Assembly (NCBI GenBank): GCA_947652605.1
Contig: OX393580.1
Span: 16,326,159 to 16,390,158 of the forward strand
Source: Elmis aenea
Lineage: Eukaryota > Arthropoda > Insecta > Coleoptera > Elmidae
Length of the DNA: 64,000 nt
Direction of reading: 5' to 3'
Below the pieces are notes generated by a model, which worked only from the letters and a program-made list of their open reading frames with translations, searched no databases and was not told the DNA's origin. How positions within the stretch are numbered: the first letter of the stretch is position 1; each line of letters starts with the position of its first letter. The translations under genes were made by a program, and so were the position numbers. Below, piece after piece: positions 13,377 to 23,288 of this stretch.

Positions 13377-13879
13377 CTGTGGTCGGCGGGAAAAAGCACT
13401 TAAGTCAAAAAGTGCAATTTTTTATTATTAACCTTATACCATTCATATTGTTATGTTCTTGTACTGGTAATTTGCAATTTCGGCACTTGTGTTTCCTGTT
13501 TATAATGTTAGTTCTATTTCACGTATTTTTATTAATAATATTTTTCCATTGCAATGATATTTTGTGTAATCATCAAAAGACAATAAAAGTTTTGTTTACA
13601 AATGAGTATTTATGTTTACTCCATTATTTTTTTTTAATTCTACGTAAAAAATATATTTTTTAAGAATAAACGAGTTAAACTGAATATATCGATTTGTTTA
13701 CATTTGTGAAAAACTACTTAAGTTATTCTTATTTCATGCCAGTTTAAGTCAAGTATTTACTGTTTATTAAAAGATTTCATCATGTTGACATATTGCGATA
13801 ATTTAATACTTAATTTTAAGTTAAATATACCATCATACAAGTAAAATTTAAGCTCACATGATAATCCCGCTGACCACAG
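13377..13879 (-). mobile_element. Non-autonomous CTGTGGTC element (copy B), inserted in a foldback arm
   Basis: This is the same family as 5921-6473 in inverse orientation. It shares the outer repeat and the interior around the word TTCCATTGCAATGATATTT in matching positions. It is flanked by AAAT at 13373-13376 and 13880-13883. Its right inverted repeat is shortened: the segment after GCGGG is deleted relative to copy A. The opposite arm of the host palindrome preserves the unoccupied site with a single AAAT, which proves the insertion and the 4-bp duplication. Confidence 0.85.
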
Positions 13880-14075
13880 AAATGTCAAATGATGGTTACT
13901 ATTTGCGTGGTATCATTTATTAGAATTTTATAGTATTGTTGTGTATTTCCATATAGATACTTTGTAGCAAATTTGTTATCATATAGTTATGGGTACATTT
14001 ATAACTAATTAAAAATTTTAAATGTTGAAATGTTACATTTTTGCAATAAAAACTGGCTAAAATAGATCATTCTAA

Positions 14076-14330
14076 TTAATCATTAATTTGTTTTGGATGT
14101 ATGGTTGGTTTCTCGAAAAAACCATGTTGTTTTAAATTTACTTCCAAATTTTTGTAATTACGCACCCTACGTTGCCTTTTCTCGCGATACAGCTCTAAGT
14201 ATATTTGCTCAGCTTCTACACAGTTTTTATGGTAAACAATGTAGCATCTCAACATGTCAAATTTTTCGCTAATTTTAAATGTAACCATCATTGTAACAAT
14301 TACTACAAAGACTATAAAATTACACAACAA
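14076..14330 (-). pseudogene. DUF4817 domain fragment of a Tc1/mariner-type transposase
   Basis: An 84-codon open frame sits in the loop of the foldback. Residues from about 18 on read as a DUF4817 helix-turn-helix: SEKFDMLRCYIVYHKNC, then a central EQIYLELYREKR, then NLKQHGFFEKP. The family pattern is EEK-x-DML...YGE...A..LY.ER.P.R..P....F..L...L.E.GSF. Only this domain is present, with no DDE catalytic part, so it is a captured or deletion-derived fragment and not a working gene. Recognition is by eye. Confidence 0.62.
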
Positions 14331-14880
14331 TAATATGAAATTCTAATAAACGATACCGCATACAAATAGTAACTGTCATTTGACATTTCATTAGTGGTTT
14401 TTTGTTTTTATTTTCATAGATAGCTTGATAAGCGATGGGTAAAATACGATTTTTTTTTCATTTTGTGACAGGTATAAAAATAGGTAGGTATAGCAAGTAA
14501 TATCTCATTAAAACGAGAAAAACAAGCACTTAACTATTTCATAGTCAACTTCGCGGCTCATAAGAAAAAAAGAAATTAGGGGTAATATCTCGAAAATGGT
14601 AAGTGTTAAAAAAAATCTAAAATAAGAGTTACCTTCTCCATTAAAACGTGTCTTAAGAAAGTACAAATAAAATTGTTCTAACGATTAAGACAAAAAAGTT
14701 ATTCGACATTTTAATATTTTTTGCTATAACATCTGAAGCACAAGAAATTTTGTACTTTCCAAAATTGATTGTGTGTGACTCGTCTTATCCTTAGGAATAA
14801 TTCATCTAATTTAAACAAACCTGTATCTCTTATAATAAGCGAGATCCCCATGCTAGAAATCTAATCTGGGACACCCTGTA

Positions 14881-15756
14881 TATCTAAAATTGTTTAAATC
14901 AAAGATAGCTATTTATTTGTCGTCTAAGACAAACATTTGGTAATTGAGCATCTTTTCGATAGAGGCCTCTCTGATTGCATAAAGCTTTTTATAATTTGTT
15001 ATGGTTAAATATTCTTTTTTCTGGTTATAATGTGAGAGACATTTTTCTCTCTCCAATATTTAAGGATACTTGATAAGGATATTTTTCATCTATTTTGTGG
15101 TGTTAAGTTTTATAATAGATGCATTTTAGACGTCCTTGTGCTTTTTTTTTAAGGCTAGTTGTCGATTTTTTTATGGGTATATGTTTATTGCGGATTTTAT
15201 AATGTGAAGTCCTGGGGCACTGTAATGAATTTAAAGTGTTAATTTAAATGAAATTTTTCACGGCAGTAAATACACTTTATGAAATTTGACTTTGGAGTTA
15301 GTGCGCTTTTGAATATTTGCGACCGTTGGAAGTTTAAGTGTAATTTAACTGTCGTCAGTTTTGCTTGAAATTTTGAAACCCCCACAGCTGCTTTCTTATA
15401 TACTTATGAATAGATTGCAGTAGTTAAATAAGTCTTTGTGGACTAGCGACCGATGGTTAATCCTTAAAGCAAAGATCACCAATTCTTAGTAAAATTTACC
15501 GTTGGACGTTTGTGGTCAACAAATCATCTACCTAAGTTGTGTAGATGGTCTTTTGGCGGTTGTTAAAATTTTGCACGTAAATGTTTGTAACCAAGGAAAT
15601 AAAAAGTTAGCACTTGTAGGTAGGGTTGCCAACTCTTAATTTGTCCAAAAGCGTACACAGATTGACACAAAAAAGTGGGGGGTGGTTGAAAAATGCACAG
15701 CAGACAATTTTTTTGAATTTGGAAAGTTCTAGCGTATTTTTATACAAAGTTAAATT
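14881..15756. other. No gene recognised
   Basis: AT-rich non-coding sequence between a foldback element and a hAT element. No structure seen. Confidence 0.45.
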
Positions 15757-15764
15757 ATGTAGAG

Positions 15765-16453
15765 CAGTGGTTTTTAACCTTCTAGTCGTTGCGGCCCCTT
15801 AAATAACCTAAAATATTTTCGCGGCCCCCTAGTTTGTGGTAACAATAATCATTAAGATTTATTTTAGGCGAATCAAGTATCCCATGGGCCTAGGACAATT
15901 ACACTCTGAACAATAAACCCCCGGACATTCACCCGCCTGCAATTACTTCCTATTAAAAACTTTCAGTGTAAAAAAATCTCGGAGAATAACCCCCATTTAA
16001 AACTCTCCCGTATCAAAACCTTCTCTGACAATAAATCCCCCGTGCAAAAAAACCGGGGTGTTATTGTCCTGTTACGCTCTCCGATTTAATGAATACAACA
16101 ACGCGTCTTTGCAGATCTAATAGCATGCACAATTTAATAGTTAGTTGCTAGTTGGATCCTCTATTTCGGACAGAAATCGCTTAATTTGAGTTTTTTTTTA
16201 AGTCAATCGAATTTTCCCGCCCTTTATGTTAGTATGTAATACGGCTTTACAATCTGCACTGCATTTTACTGTTAAATTCAGATTAATACAAAACGGTATA
16301 AGTTTAAATCAAAGTCAAGTAAAGAGCAAAAAACAATTCATTTGTAAGGTTACAATATTTTAAAATTTAGTATGTTCTATTAATTTTTCGTGGCCCCCCT
16401 AAAAACCTTTCAGGGCCCCCAGGGGGGCGCGGCTTCCAGGTTTAGAATCGCTG
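15765..16453 (+). mobile_element. Non-autonomous hAT (CAGTGGTT..AACC ends)
   Basis: The ends are CAGTGGTTTTTAACC and its degenerate inverse GGTTTAGAATCGCTG, the form of the widespread Charlie-like hATs. They are flanked by perfect 8-bp duplications ATGTAGAG (15757-15764, 16454-16461). Near each end runs a GC-rich block, GCGGCCCCTT on the left and GGCCCCCAGGGGGGCGCGG on the right. The interior contains several copies of a (C)AATAAACCCCC-like word near 15,910-16,060, which may be a nested decayed element. There is no coding content. Confidence 0.85.
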
Positions 16454-16672
16454 ATGTAGAGTACATACTTTTCCATCATCCAAAATTACAGTTTTATGGC
16501 AGAACCTTTTGTTTTTTTTTGTAATCGGATTCTTCTCCCACGAATTTATTTTTAATAAGGTTTAAAATTTTCACAAATAATTTCCATTTAGGTAAGGGAA
16601 TACATACATAATTATAATTAGCAAAATTACAAAAATAAAATAATATTAATACAAACATAAAATTAACATATA

Positions 16673-17250
16673 CCGGGTGTAAATAAAGTGTGGTACACCC
16701 CCTTTTTTTTCTTAGTTATGATTTTAGATAAATGAAATTTTAGACATATGATATGTGCAAAAAACCGGGCTTCTTGAGCACATGCACACATTTGTTTCAC
16801 TTCCTGTTTCGCCGGAAATGACCCCAACTTTGTTAAGTATTTTAAATGGAACACCCTGTATATTTTTACATTTTTGGAAAGGGGAAGTGATTTTGAATAC
16901 AAGTGCACTATTTTGGCTAATTTTTATAACCTCAAGAATTTTGTAAAACAAAATTTAGTTTTTTATTAAGGGTGCCGTGACCTGCATAAATTGATTTTTA
17001 TTATGTCAACAATTGTCCAAAAAACGTTTTTGTAAATTTTAAATGACATTTAGGTTACTTTAATCGGCTTTGAAGGTTGCGGAATCGGTTTTTTGTCAAA
17101 AAGTCAATTCCGGCGAAACCGGAAGTGAAACAAAAGTGTGCATGTGCTCAAAAAGCCCGTTTTTTTGCACATATCATGTGTCTAAAATTTCATTTATCTT
17201 AAATTAAAACTAAAAAAAAGGGGGGTGTACCGCACTTCATTTACACCCGG
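16673..17250. mobile_element. TA-target palindromic element with CCGGGTGTAAAT ends
   Basis: The left end CCGGGTGTAAATAAAGTG and its inverse on the right are flanked by TA. Arms of about 140 bases match, including the run GGGGGTGTACC and the word TGTGCATGTGCTCAA, around a loop of about 275 bases. The loop contains a stray CACCCTGTATATTTTTAC that also occurs at 41407, so segments are shared with the CAGGGTG foldbacks. It has no coding content. Confidence 0.72.
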
Positions 17251-17252
17251 TA

Positions 17253-19123
17253 TATTCTAAAATAGTTAATACACTATTTGAGACAAAACTTGAATAATAA
17301 AAACGGAAAAACATAAGCTTATGCGTTAAAATTTTTTTTTGCTTGTTCATGTAGCTCAAACAAAAAAAATATCGTATATTGCCATGAATTTCTCAAATTG
17401 CATGCGTACGGCGTACACATTATTTTTTTTTACGTAAACGCGTATGTACGCCCCAAAAGCGTGCAGTTGGCGACTGTACTTGTAGGTACTCAGAATCAAA
17501 ATTTTCAACTTTGTTTTAAACTATACACGCTGAGCTAATCCGGTAGCTAAAAATGCTAATTATATTTGCAGCAGATCACCCTATTGGTGTATTTCATTAA
17601 ATAATTAACAAAGTTGCATGTTTTGGTATTTAATCAAACTGTAAAGTGCATAACATTCTATTGATATTTAATAATAAAGGTTAAAAAAATCGTTTTCCTT
17701 ACAATCTATATTTAAAATGATATTATTAAGTTTATCTGAGGCCTTTTTTGTGTGTACCACAACGCTAGACGTTTTTTTAAAAGTCGTATTTCGAGCTTTA
17801 AAAAATAAAAAAGATTTAAAGTATTGATTTTCATTAGGAATTGGCCTTAAGCTATCAAAAATTATCGTTCCTTTAATTGAATCAGGTGCCTAAATAGTTT
17901 TTTTTTGTGGTGACATAGATTTGATCCATTAAAACTTTGGCTTGCTGTAATTTGCCCCATTTTATTAAGAGAAATCATAGCGTCACTTATGCGTTGTCTT
18001 GTCTTCTCGGCCAAGACGCTTTAGAATAAAACAAAAGCAATCGGGCGTCGTTTTGGCGACGACTGAGCGTCCACACCTACGTCTGTGGGGTGCAAAACGA
18101 GGTAAAGGTCAGTGATTTCATTACCTCCTGGCGGTTGTACAAGGCTGTAGTAATACAGCTAATGTTGTTGCAGGTTTATTATTGTCTATCAATTCAATGT
18201 TAGTCGGATGGCTTTTTTTACGCGCCGAAGAACGCGGTAGTGGGAAGTGACAGGTGGGGAAATAAATGTAGGGGAATACTTACACTGTGCCGGGCGTTGA
18301 ACTCGCGTTCCCAATGTTGACATCCCGGTTAAAGCATTGGGTCTCTGTCTATGAAACTGTTCCATCGCTGAAATTGTTGCCTTTGCTTTTACACCTATAC
18401 TAGACATACGCCAAGGGGTTGGATCGAAATTAACACTCGATATTTAGCTGAGTGTGGCACTTTTGTCAATGAAAGCGCCAACAAGTGCCGTTGTACGAGG
18501 ATAGGTCATATTACAACAATATTGTTTTAAGTTCATTGGCACAGAGTAGAATTGTGTTCTACATTCACTTATTATTTTGGTTCATCCTAGCGAGAAACTT
18601 GAAGAGTTCGCAGTTTTAAATAAATTAGCCAAAACCAGCCTTTAACGACAGACACACTCGACAATATAAGTGAAATACTTTTTATTTACCAATAAGAACA
18701 AAAATCCAGTTGCTTTAATGATGGTTTCAAAGAGAAATGAAGATGCTTTATACGAAAAAATAGATAAAGACAAAATTATTATTACCTAATTTTGAAAGGC
18801 AAATCCAATCATCTAACTGTCAAAAATTTGCAAATTTAAGTTTCCTATAAAGTAAAAAAGGTCTTGAAGTTTATTATAAATTTGCAAAAATGCTAATAGC
18901 ATCATTTGCAATTTGAATCTGTTAGCACGTATTGGTCATCGGCCTATTGTTTTTTTCAAGGGTTTATTTTTGAATTATGCCCAAGGAGAAATTATCGAAA
19001 TTTACTGATGAAAAAATACCAATTACGTGGTGTTATTTTCCCAAAATAATACTACTGATTTATTTTGAACATTCATCAAATAATTGGGATAAATATTGTG
19101 TACTTCTAACGTTGAAAACAACA
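17253..19123. other. No gene recognised, weak tRNA-SINE-like patch on - strand
   Basis: Mostly AT-rich. On the - strand near 18,270-18,350 a GC-richer patch reads CGCGAGTTCAACGCCCGGC, reminiscent of the tRNA T-arm/B box in SINEs, but no A box, tail or duplication could be fixed. The patch at 18,000-18,120 is also GC-richer, of unknown nature. Confidence 0.3.
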
Positions 19124-19125
19124 TA

Positions 19126-20042
19126 CAGGGTGATTGAAATTCGAGTTTAAGCATGGGGATCTCGCTTATTATAATAGCTATAGGTTTAAATTTGGCAAAG
19201 TTGCTAAATTCGATGCTTATTGATAATCCAAAGAGAAATTGGAAATATCTCAAACGGTATCCGAGAAAATTAGGACAAACTGGAAAGTCCATTTTTGAAA
19301 ATCGTTTATAACTCCTTTGGAGTTTGAAATATTTTAAATGGGTAAAAAAGTTGCCCAAGCAACTTTTTAAGCCGAATCGGATGGTGGTCACAAATTTTTC
19401 CTAGGTCGATTCGTTTTTGTTTTAGACAACTAGCTTTGTTTTTTCTTACGGGCAGCATATCGCGTTTTTCTTCGTTATTAAAGTTCATTTTTACGACTAA
19501 CAGGCCTTCAAAACTTTTAGTTTGTTGATCGGTTGTCATGGAAACAACATAAACTTCAATGACCGGCCAACCTAATTTATAATGGTTATTGTTTAAAACG
19601 TGTTTTTTGATATTTGACAATGAAAGAAATAGTAAAATACCATGTGTGATACATCAGTGGATTTAGAAAAATAAATCCTATTTGATTATGTAAATAGCAA
19701 AAATTGCGCCCATAAGAAAAAACAAAGTTGGTTGTCATAAAACAAAAACGAATCGATCTAGGAAAAATTTGTGACCACCATCCGATTTGGCTTAAAAAGT
19801 TGCTTCGGCAATGTTTTTACACATTTGAAATATTTCATACTCCAAAGGAGTTATAGACGATTTTCGAAAATCGTATTTTCCAGTTTTTCCTAATTTTCTC
19901 GGATACTGTTTGAGATATTTCCAATTTCTCTTTGGATTATTAATGAGCACCAAATTTAGCAACTTTTCCAAATTTAAACCTACACTCTAGCTATTAAAAT
20001 AAGCGAGATCCCCATGCTTAAACTCGAATTTCAATCACCCTG
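19126..20042. mobile_element. Foldback element with CAGGGTG ends, TA target, DUF4817 remnant
   Basis: The ends CAGGGTGATTGAAATTCGAG and its inverse are flanked by TA (19124-19125, 20043-20044). Arms of more than 300 bases mirror each other around a loop centred near 19,580. The loop codes, on the - strand, for the start of a DUF4817 domain. The shared subterminal word with the 12871-14878 element shows they are related families. Confidence 0.82.
19420..19488 (-). pseudogene. Start of a DUF4817 transposase domain
   Basis: From the ATG complement at 19486-19488 the frame reads MNFNNEEKRDML, matching the conserved opening of DUF4817 (FTNEEK-x-DML), then degenerates into unrelated residues. Only the first dozen residues are conserved. 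It sits in the loop of a foldback, as does the longer fragment at 14076-14330. Confidence 0.5.
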
Positions 20043-20044
20043 TA

Positions 20045-20918
20045 TATACGTTGTACTTAAACTTTTACATGAAATTACGGACGTCAAGATAAATTTTAAT
20101 TAGTTTTTTGTTTTATCTTTCAGCTTAAGTTAATTATTTAAAGTAACCCAATAGCCTTATAATACATGCAGTGATTTATGTAGCTTTAATTTGTACATTA
20201 CCATAACTGTTCTGTAAAAACAAACTGACACGTCAGTATGTATGTACATAATTATGTAGAGCCGTGGAATCTTTGAGGTATTTTGTGATTGACGTGCACA
20301 AGTCTCATGGTGTAAAATGTGTCTTGGCATGTAAATACAAGCGAGCAACGGTCAACACCCGGTTAAGATGTAGCACCATCGCCAAACTCAAGCAGTACTG
20401 CCCGAAGACATCGAGAGTTAATGATTTAGCAAAGCCGATTTTTGCATCGGCGAATTGCGGTTTAAAAATTATAATTTGGAAGTACGTTTTGTCCATCAAT
20501 CACTTTTACAATTTATAATAGAAAAATGTTGTCTTGTGGGTCATGCGAAGTTTTTAGGCCAAAAGGCCAATAGGCGTATTCACACATAAGCGGCTAAGTG
20601 CGAAAGCAAAGAACTTGCTCACCATTGGTCAACGTCAAACGGTGACCTGATTTTGGTCATCATATTATCTATGGAATCGACATGTTGATGTTTTACGCTT
20701 AGCGTTATATTGTTTCTAGAATAGAAAACGGCCTGTGGTTTCTAACGACTGTTTTTTTTATTCGATTTTACGACCATTTTTAATAATTTATCTAATGATA
20801 GCTATATAAATAGAATAAAATTTAATCTGGACATCAAAAGAACCGTTCAGATTATTTTTGATTGTATTAATACCTGAGCATCTAATGCTTATAAAAAGTC
20901 CATTTAAAAACATAAATA
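20045..20918. other. Non-coding, with nuclear-receptor-like half sites
   Basis: No coding exon is recognised. GGTCA at 20627-20631, TGACCT at 20643-20648 and TGGTCA at 20654-20659 are close together. The patch 20,260-20,480 is GC-richer than the surroundings, without an identifiable feature. Confidence 0.35.
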
Positions 20919-20920
20919 TA

Positions 20921-22234
20921 GGGGAGACCGGGGATAAAAGTAATATTTTTTTGTTTTTATTTAATTTCTCATAGATTATTACACATTATTTACATCCAAA
21001 TTGGTTTAATGATAGATTGGACATTTGTCTTGCTTCCAAGATATTTATTTCGTGTGTTTCGTAAAGCAACTGTTAGAAAAAAAAATGTTTCTTTAGTAAG
21101 ACAGCTGTTACTTTCAACCTCAACGTTGGGGCTAAAAGTAACAATGATTGGGGTAAGTTGTAACGGCAAAATAATTTACACAGCTCATAAGTAGTGGGTA
21201 AATATATTAGTATTCATCAACCAAATTAATATTTTATTCAAAAATACACATTAGCAAAATGAAAAAATAAAAAAAAATATCTTTGGTACAATACAAAATG
21301 ATAAGTGAACTATGGCATACCAGGTAAGGGCGGTCCCAAATTATTAAATTTATACTGGATCATAATAATTGTTTGTTTTATTTTTAAAAAATCTAACCGC
21401 CCTTAAACTGACCGTCATTCATTAAATCAGTAAAAGAGGGTCAGGTTAAGTTGGGTTGTTTAAAGCTTTGTTTATATTAAGTTATAAATATTAAGGTAAT
21501 AGAATAAAAACAATGGCGGCTGGTAGAAAAACCAAAAGTACCAGATCTTACCAATTTACATAGGTTTTATAATTTAAAATGCTTTTTAAGAAATGATTTA
21601 GCTTTACATACATTTCCATCATTAAACCGATATTATTTACTGAGTTTTATAATTTAATAATTTGGGACTGCAGTTACCAGGTTTGCCAAGATTATAAGTA
21701 CCTACATATTTAAAAATGTGAATCAAAAAGATACAACAAACTGGAAAATTATTCCGACAACTCTAGTATATTCTCATCTACGAAGAAAGCCAATTATGTG
21801 CTAAGAGTGAACATTTGCAAGTGAAAACATTAATTGGGGTTGGTTGTAACACTTTGTTACTTTTGACCCCAAGTGTACACAAAAAAATTTCAGGGAATCC
21901 ACAATTAACCACGATTCTAACGTCAAATTGTATTGCATCCACCAATAGCCAACTAAATTTAGAACAAAATAATATAGGTACTTTTTTGTTCCTATTTTAG
22001 AGATCGCCTAAAAGTTACTCGACGGATGAGACAACGCAGTAACTTTTAGGCGGAAAATAGTGACTCTGGCTGGCAAAAAGTTAACCTCTATGACAGATGA
22101 AAACTAGCAATGTAGGTAGGGAGCTGGATGTAACTTAACATTGCAAAAGCGTTTAGGGCGATATAAAACAAAAATTAAAGAAACTATAGGCACTGTTACA
22201 ACCTACCCGTGTTACTTTTATCCCCGGTCTCCCC
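20921..22234. mobile_element. TA-target element with GGGGAGACCGGGG ends
   Basis: The ends GGGGAGACCGGGGATAAAAG and its inverse (through TACTTTTATCCCCGGTC) are flanked by TA on both sides. Many dispersed copies of a GTTACTTTT/AAAAGTAAC word, often beside GGGG, occur inside both ends (for example near 20,935, 21,110, 21,130, 21,840, 22,010, 22,040, 22,205). No transposase motif is recognised; short open frames inside look random. It may be a non-autonomous pogo- or mariner-type element. Confidence 0.68.
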
Positions 22235-23272
22235 TACTTTATAATGTGACATTTTCACCAGAAAAATTTTCTGAATTCGTTAATCCAAACTGAATTTTCA
22301 TATGCCTACTATTACAAACCCAAAGATAAACGATTCTAGACAGCTATTAAATAATCGAAAAATCTATTGCTAATATTTATGAAGAAAAAAAAACCAAATG
22401 TGTCAGACAAGAATTTCCCGGAATACTCTTCAACCGAAAATTTAATTTTCACACACGTCCAAGACCAATAAAAATAATTGGTAGAGGCAAACGAAATTAT
22501 TTAAATAAAATGTTAAAAATAAGTTCAGATATTAACAAATTAATAACATTGTCCAGGTGTTTGTTAATCGAAACTTTTCACAGTTCTCAAAAGTTTAAAA
22601 ATAGCAATGAACGTAACATTACTACTGTATTTACTGTTTTTCATTAAATATTTTTCTCTGTAAAATGTTGATGAAATAAAATTATTGATTAAAAGAACAT
22701 TAAAAATGATATACTAGCAATTTTGGTTTAGTTTTTTGAGGCACAATTAAAAAAGTTTTGTGGTTATAGAAAATGCACTTGGCAATGCTTACAGAAAACA
22801 TAACCACCAATAAGAATTGTTTATTTTTAACTGTTTTCACCTTGTTTTTATCATTAGGATTAAATTATGCACGTAGGTTTACGTCAGATATTGTTTTTAT
22901 CTGATTATATAAGAGATGTTTCAGGTATTGTGGTTAAAAAACTTGCATTAAAATTATTATTTTAATGATCTTTTTTTAAAAATACATTCATGTTTTGAAA
23001 AGGGCGAGTTAGGTCTCTTGGCGTGGAGTTAAAATTGTTTTTATTTATTTATCATCCATATATTTTTTATTTAAGGAAGATAACTTTAGTAAAACAATTG
23101 AAGTTTTGAATATCGGAATATGTTTCCAATTTTTCATCCCTTGAGACGAGCGACGAATTCGACTGTTTATTGAGAGGTCATCGCCCTGCGCATTGGCTCA
23201 GCTGACCCCCAAACAAAATCAAAACACGGAGGGGTAAGTCTAACAGGAATGTGTATACGGAAGGTCCGGGTT

Positions 23273-23288
23273 TGACCCCACATGACCT
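23273..23288 (-). promoter_or_regulatory. DR4-type nuclear receptor site
   Basis: TGACCC, a 4-base spacer CACA, then TGACCT; on the - strand this is AGGTCA-n4-GGGTCA, a direct repeat with spacing 4. EcR/USP and related receptors can bind such repeats, and Blimp-1 is ecdysone-induced in Drosophila. It sits in a GC-rich islet (23,140-23,460) of an AT-rich block. Chance occurrence is possible. Confidence 0.3.

Larger units (their letters stand above)
12871..14878. mobile_element. Foldback element with CAGGGTG ends, TA target, DUF4817 loop
   Basis: The ends are CAGGGTGTCCCAGATTA and its inverse, with TA on both sides (12869-12870 and 14879-14880). The two arms are inverted copies of each other for more than 550 bases (12871-13376 plus 13884 to about 13950 on the left, about 14315-14878 on the right). 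A 0.5-kb element is inserted in the left arm. The loop carries a DUF4817 fragment on the - strand. DUF4817 is the N-terminal helix-turn-helix of a class of insect Tc1/mariner-like transposases, and the TA target agrees. A 20-base word just inside the end, GCATGGGGATCTCGCTTATT, is shared with the element at 19126. Confidence 0.82.

Noticed and set aside
18189..18407. tRNA-derived SINE on the - strand
   Set aside because: Only a B-box-like CGAGTTCAACGCC is present; A box, tail and duplication are missing, so it is mentioned only as a weak patch.
19023..19391. 122-codon - strand frame as a gene
   Set aside because: It runs through a palindrome arm into flanking sequence; no domain, and not in frame with the DUF4817 start.
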